NCBI GenBank assembly: GCA_029933565.1
Contig: JAOZNY010000107.1
Span: 1-10,064 of the forward strand
Reading direction: 5' to 3'
Length of the DNA stretch: 10,064 nucleotides
Origin: Bacteroidales bacterium
Lineage (GTDB): Bacteria; Bacteroidota; Bacteroidia; Bacteroidales; F082
Position 1 is the first letter of the stretch, and every line of letters starts with the position of its first letter. The notes beneath the pieces were generated by a model. The model saw nothing but the letters and a program-made list of their open reading frames with translations, was not told the origin of the DNA and searched no databases. The position numbers and the translations under genes are program-made. Shown piece by piece: positions 7,481-10,064 of the stretch.

Positions 7481-8854
7481 TTGAAACGTTTTAATAATAA
7501 CGAAAAGTTTTTAAGTCTTCGTACAAAGTTTGATTACTTTGAGTACCAAAGTTACAAATTTAAACTTAGCAATGAAGTATTAATTATTGAGTTTAACTTC
7601 AATCTTTCCAATAAGTATTTTTTTAATCCAAAACTGGAAGTTCCCCTACGTAGTTTTTATAATGGAGAAATCGATAAAATACCAAATCTGAAAAATATTG
7701 TTTTTCATTTAGGAATGATTGAGTTGGTCAGTTATTGGAAGTTAGCCTGTCCTCAAAAAATTATAATTCGCCCGCATACTTTAAATAGCCAACAAACTAA
7801 TTGGTGGAAGAAACTTTATTTTAACGGCCTTGGCGAATTTTTTTATTTGAATAGTATTGAAACCAATGAAAATGAATTTGTAGAAATTATTAGCGAAGGT
7901 GATCAAACAAAGATTCTGGATGCTGATTTGAACTTCGATAAAGTAATTGTTCCCATTGGCGGAGGCAAAGATTCGGTAGTTAGCCTTGAGTTGCTAAGGA
8001 ATAGCAGTTTTGAGGTATTGCCAATGATGATTAATCCTTCACCGGCAGGCAAGAGGACAATTGAAAATGCAGGTTTTTTACTTGAAGATTCAATTGTTGT
8101 AAAACGCTTTCTGGATAAAAAGATGCTTGAACTGAACGAAGAGGGTTTTTTAAACGGGCATACTCCTTTTTCGGCAATGCTGGCGTTTGTAAACGTTTTG
8201 ACTGCAATAATTTCAGGAATTGGAAATATTGCTTTATCCAACGAAAATAGTGCTAACGAGAGCACAGTACCGGGCACAAATATCAACCATCAATATTCCA
8301 AGTCCTTTGAGTTTGAGCAGGATTTTGATTTTTATGTAAAGAAATATATTCACCCCAAGGTGAATTATTTTAGTTTTTTGCGCCCCCTCAACGAATTGCA
8401 GATTGCAAATTTGTTTTCGCGATTCCCCAAACATTTTAATACTTTTAGGAGTTGTAATGTTGGAAGCAAGAAAGACGAATGGTGTGGAAATTGCCCCAAA
8501 TGCCTTTTTGTCTACACAATACTTTCTCCTTTTATTGATAGGAAAAAACTAAACGGAATTTTTGGAAAGGATTTGTTTGACGACACATCTTTAAAACCAA
8601 TTTTGATGGAACTAAGTGGTAATTCTGCAATTAAACCATTTGAGTGCGTGGGAACCATAAATGAGGTTAACGCTGCTTTGGCAAGAAGCATAAAAGAAAG
8701 TTCTGAAAACAAAGATCGAGCATTGTTATTCATTGACGAACTATCGTATTTAAATCAAAATAATGAAATAGAGAATATCCTGGGCGAATTTAACGAGGAT
8801 AATAATTTGCCTCAGAAATTTCTTAATATTTTAAAATCAGCATTGGATGATTGA
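7481..8854 (+). CDS. murL: UDP-MurNAc-L-Ala-L-Glu epimerase (MurL)
   Basis: MurL converts the terminal L-Glu of UDP-MurNAc-L-Ala-L-Glu to D-Glu in an ATP-dependent cytoplasmic step of peptidoglycan synthesis. The 457-residue protein has family-like blocks in order: HLGMIELVSYWKLACP (76-91), FNGLGEFFYLNSI (114-126), the PP-loop nucleotide site VPIGGGKDSVVSLE (157-170), NIALSNENSANES (249-261), NHQYSKSFEFEQDF (269-282), RPLNELQIANLFSR (301-314) and WCGNCPKCLFVYTILSPF (334-351), whose Cys residues could bind metal. These match my recollection of Xanthomonas MurL; no alignment was run. The TTG start is used because no in-frame ATG occurs before residue 79, inside the conserved part. Its last 8 bases overlap a MurD-type ligase, the expected MurD2 partner. 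Other PP-loop enzymes (TilS, QueC, NadE) do not carry these blocks. Confidence 0.85.
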   Translation: MKRFNNNEKFLSLRTKFDYFEYQSYKFKLSNEVLIIEFNFNLSNKYFFNPKLEVPLRSFYNGEIDKIPNLKNIVFHLGMIELVSYWKLACPQKIIIRPHTLNSQQTNWWKKLYFNGLGEFFYLNSIETNENEFVEIISEGDQTKILDADLNFDKVIVPIGGGKDSVVSLELLRNSSFEVLPMMINPSPAGKRTIENAGFLLEDSIVVKRFLDKKMLELNEEGFLNGHTPFSAMLAFVNVLTAIISGIGNIALSNENSANESTVPGTNINHQYSKSFEFEQDFDFYVKKYIHPKVNYFSFLRPLNELQIANLFSRFPKHFNTFRSCNVGSKKDEWCGNCPKCLFVYTILSPFIDRKKLNGIFGKDLFDDTSLKPILMELSGNSAIKPFECVGTINEVNAALARSIKESSENKDRALLFIDELSYLNQNNEIENILGEFNEDNNLPQKFLNILKSALDD

Positions 8855-10064
8855 GTTTCTGAAATCGAAATTAAGAGGTAAAAGAGTACTAATTCTTGGC
8901 TTTGGCAGAGAAGGACAATCGAGTTTTAGGTTGCTAAAAAGTATTATGCCCAATTTGTATGTTGGTATTGCCGATAAGAACCCTGAAATTGCCAATCACC
9001 AATTACTTACCGATTTCGATAAAGAAAATCTGCATTGCGGAAATAATTATTTCGATGCGTTTTCTAATTACAACTTTATTATAAAATCGCCGGGGGTATT
9101 ACTAGGGGGTATAGAAATTGGTTCCAATATTGAAATAAGTTCGCAGACTTCTTTATTCATTGAGTTTTACCGCAATCAGATAATTGGTGTTACAGGCACA
9201 AAAGGAAAAAGTACTACCAGTAGTCTGATCCACTTTCTTTTTAAAAGTTCGGGATTGAAAAGCGAATTGCTTGGAAATATTGGTAAGCCTGCTTTCGACA
9301 GTATTGCTGAAATTGATGAGGAAACAAAAATAGTTTTTGAACTCTCAGCCCACCAACTTGAGTTTGTGAAAGTTTCACCGCACATTGCAGTATTGCTAAA
9401 TGTTTTCCCTGAGCATTTGGATTATTTTGATGGTTTGGAAAAGTATGAAAAGGCCAAAATAAATATTAGTCGATTTCAAAGGGATGATGATATTTTGATT
9501 TGTTCAAGTCAGATAAAAAACAAATTAAATACTACTGCAAATACTATCTGTTTTGGTTTTGAAGAAGGATGTAATGCCTATTTCTCAGAAGGGAATTTGG
9601 TGTTTAAGGGTAATGGCAAAACGGAATTATTAAACACAGAAGATATCTCCTTGCCCGGAAAACACAATCAGTTAAATGTAATGGCTGCTGTTTTGGCAGC
9701 GAAGTCAGCAGGGCTTGCAATCTCGCAATCGATTAAAGTAATTGGAGGTTTCAAAGGGCTTACCCACCGACTTGAGTTTGTGGGTATTCATGCCGGTATA
9801 AAATTTTATAACGACAGTATTTCAACCATTCCCGAGTCGAGTATTGAGGCTGTTAAAGCACTTGGAAATGTTGACACAATTATTTTGGGTGGTTTTGATA
9901 GGGGATTGGATTATTCGGGTCTTGCGGTTTTTTTAAACGCTTCAGAAATTAAAAATTTTATTTTTTTGGGAAAGGCCGGAGATGAGATTTTAAAACAAAT
10001 GCAGTTAAGAACGGAGAAATCAAAACAACTATTTAAAGTTGATGATTTACCTGAAGCCTTTGAA
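8847..10064 (+). CDS. murD2: MurD-family ligase, probable UDP-MurNAc-L-Ala-L-Glu ligase MurD2 (3' truncated by window)
   Basis: The frame opens at ATG 8847 and stays open for 406 codons to the window edge; about 40-50 C-terminal residues are missing compared with typical MurD. All three Mur-ligase domains are visible: an N-terminal Rossmann-like domain (RVLILGFGREGQS, 13-25; IIKSPGV, 78-84); a central ATPase with GTKGKSTT (117-124), ELSAHQLEF (165-173), NVFPEHLDY (185-193), candidate carbamylated Lys in YEKAKINI (200-207) and PGKHNQLNVMAA (270-281); and a C-terminal domain with GLTHRLEF (304-311), NDSISTIPES (322-331) and GGFDRGLDY (348-356). The usual MurD NDSKATN reads NDSISTI, losing Lys and the final Asn near the glutamate site. 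With MurL overlapping upstream, ligation of L-Glu to UDP-MurNAc-L-Ala is the favoured role; a D-Glu-adding MurD remains possible. Confidence 0.85.
   Translation, partial: MIEFLKSKLRGKRVLILGFGREGQSSFRLLKSIMPNLYVGIADKNPEIANHQLLTDFDKENLHCGNNYFDAFSNYNFIIKSPGVLLGGIEIGSNIEISSQTSLFIEFYRNQIIGVTGTKGKSTTSSLIHFLFKSSGLKSELLGNIGKPAFDSIAEIDEETKIVFELSAHQLEFVKVSPHIAVLLNVFPEHLDYFDGLEKYEKAKINISRFQRDDDILICSSQIKNKLNTTANTICFGFEEGCNAYFSEGNLVFKGNGKTELLNTEDISLPGKHNQLNVMAAVLAAKSAGLAISQSIKVIGGFKGLTHRLEFVGIHAGIKFYNDSISTIPESSIEAVKALGNVDTIILGGFDRGLDYSGLAVFLNASEIKNFIFLGKAGDEILKQMQLRTEKSKQLFKVDDLPEAFE

Noticed and set aside
7903..8286. Open frame of 127 codons on the minus strand inside the MurL gene
   Set aside because: It is antisense to the PP-loop and NENSANES region of a well-supported gene, and its translation shows no family features.
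7481..8854. Assignment of the PP-loop protein as TilS, QueC or NAD synthetase
   Set aside because: The PP-loop lies near residue 160 rather than at the N-terminus, the other conserved blocks do not fit those enzymes, and the overlap with a MurD-type ligase favours MurL.
8847..10064. Ordinary murD of a division/cell-wall cluster
   Set aside because: No mraY, murF, ftsW, murG or murE neighbours are present; the upstream partner is MurL and the NDSKATN motif is altered. The part of the locus beyond the right edge is unseen.

Overview
The window is AT-rich, densely packed chromosomal DNA that reads as Bacteroidota. The grounds are a Bacteroidota-style ECF sigma/anti-sigma pair with a TPR tail, a secreted EEP-family hydrolase followed by a giant AsmA-like envelope protein, near absence of Shine-Dalgarno sequences, and two intergenic matches to the Bacteroidota -7 box (TAnnTTTG). 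An environmental or marine member of the Bacteroidales/Marinilabiliales would fit, but the order is a guess. There are no RNA genes, insertion sequences, CRISPR arrays or phage genes, and no gene-free stretch reaches 300 bases.

Layout. (1) 1-133: a perfect 12-bp bidirectional terminator hairpin, then spacer. (2) 134-1454, minus strand: an ECF sigma factor (GTG start) overlapping by 14 bases a membrane anti-sigma-like protein with a periplasmic TPR tail. (3) 1455-1667: divergent intergenic region with an inverted pair of a GGTATAAAAAACC motif. (4) 1668-6783, plus strand: a secreted endonuclease/exonuclease/phosphatase-fold protein, then, 4 bases later, a 1368-residue single-pass AsmA-like protein (TTG start) built from about seven tandem modules of roughly 165 residues. 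(5) 6843-7433, minus strand, convergent: a YqgE/AlgH family protein. (6) 7434-7480: a short divergent promoter region. (7) 7481-10064, plus strand: a PP-loop protein recognised as MurL (TTG start), overlapping by 8 bases a MurD-family ligase that runs off the right edge and fits MurD2.

The main result is the last pair. MurD2 adds L-glutamate, not D-glutamate, to UDP-MurNAc-L-Ala, and MurL then epimerises the terminal L-Glu to D-Glu in an ATP-dependent reaction. This route was characterised in Xanthomonas oryzae as an alternative to glutamate racemase (MurI) plus MurD. The overlapping genes, the MurL sequence blocks and the altered NDSKATN motif in the ligase all point to this alternative peptidoglycan route. 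The remaining genes are mainly envelope-related or regulatory: a stress-type sigma switch, an exported hydrolase and a probable envelope-spanning AsmA-like protein. No shared pathway among them can be shown from the sequence.
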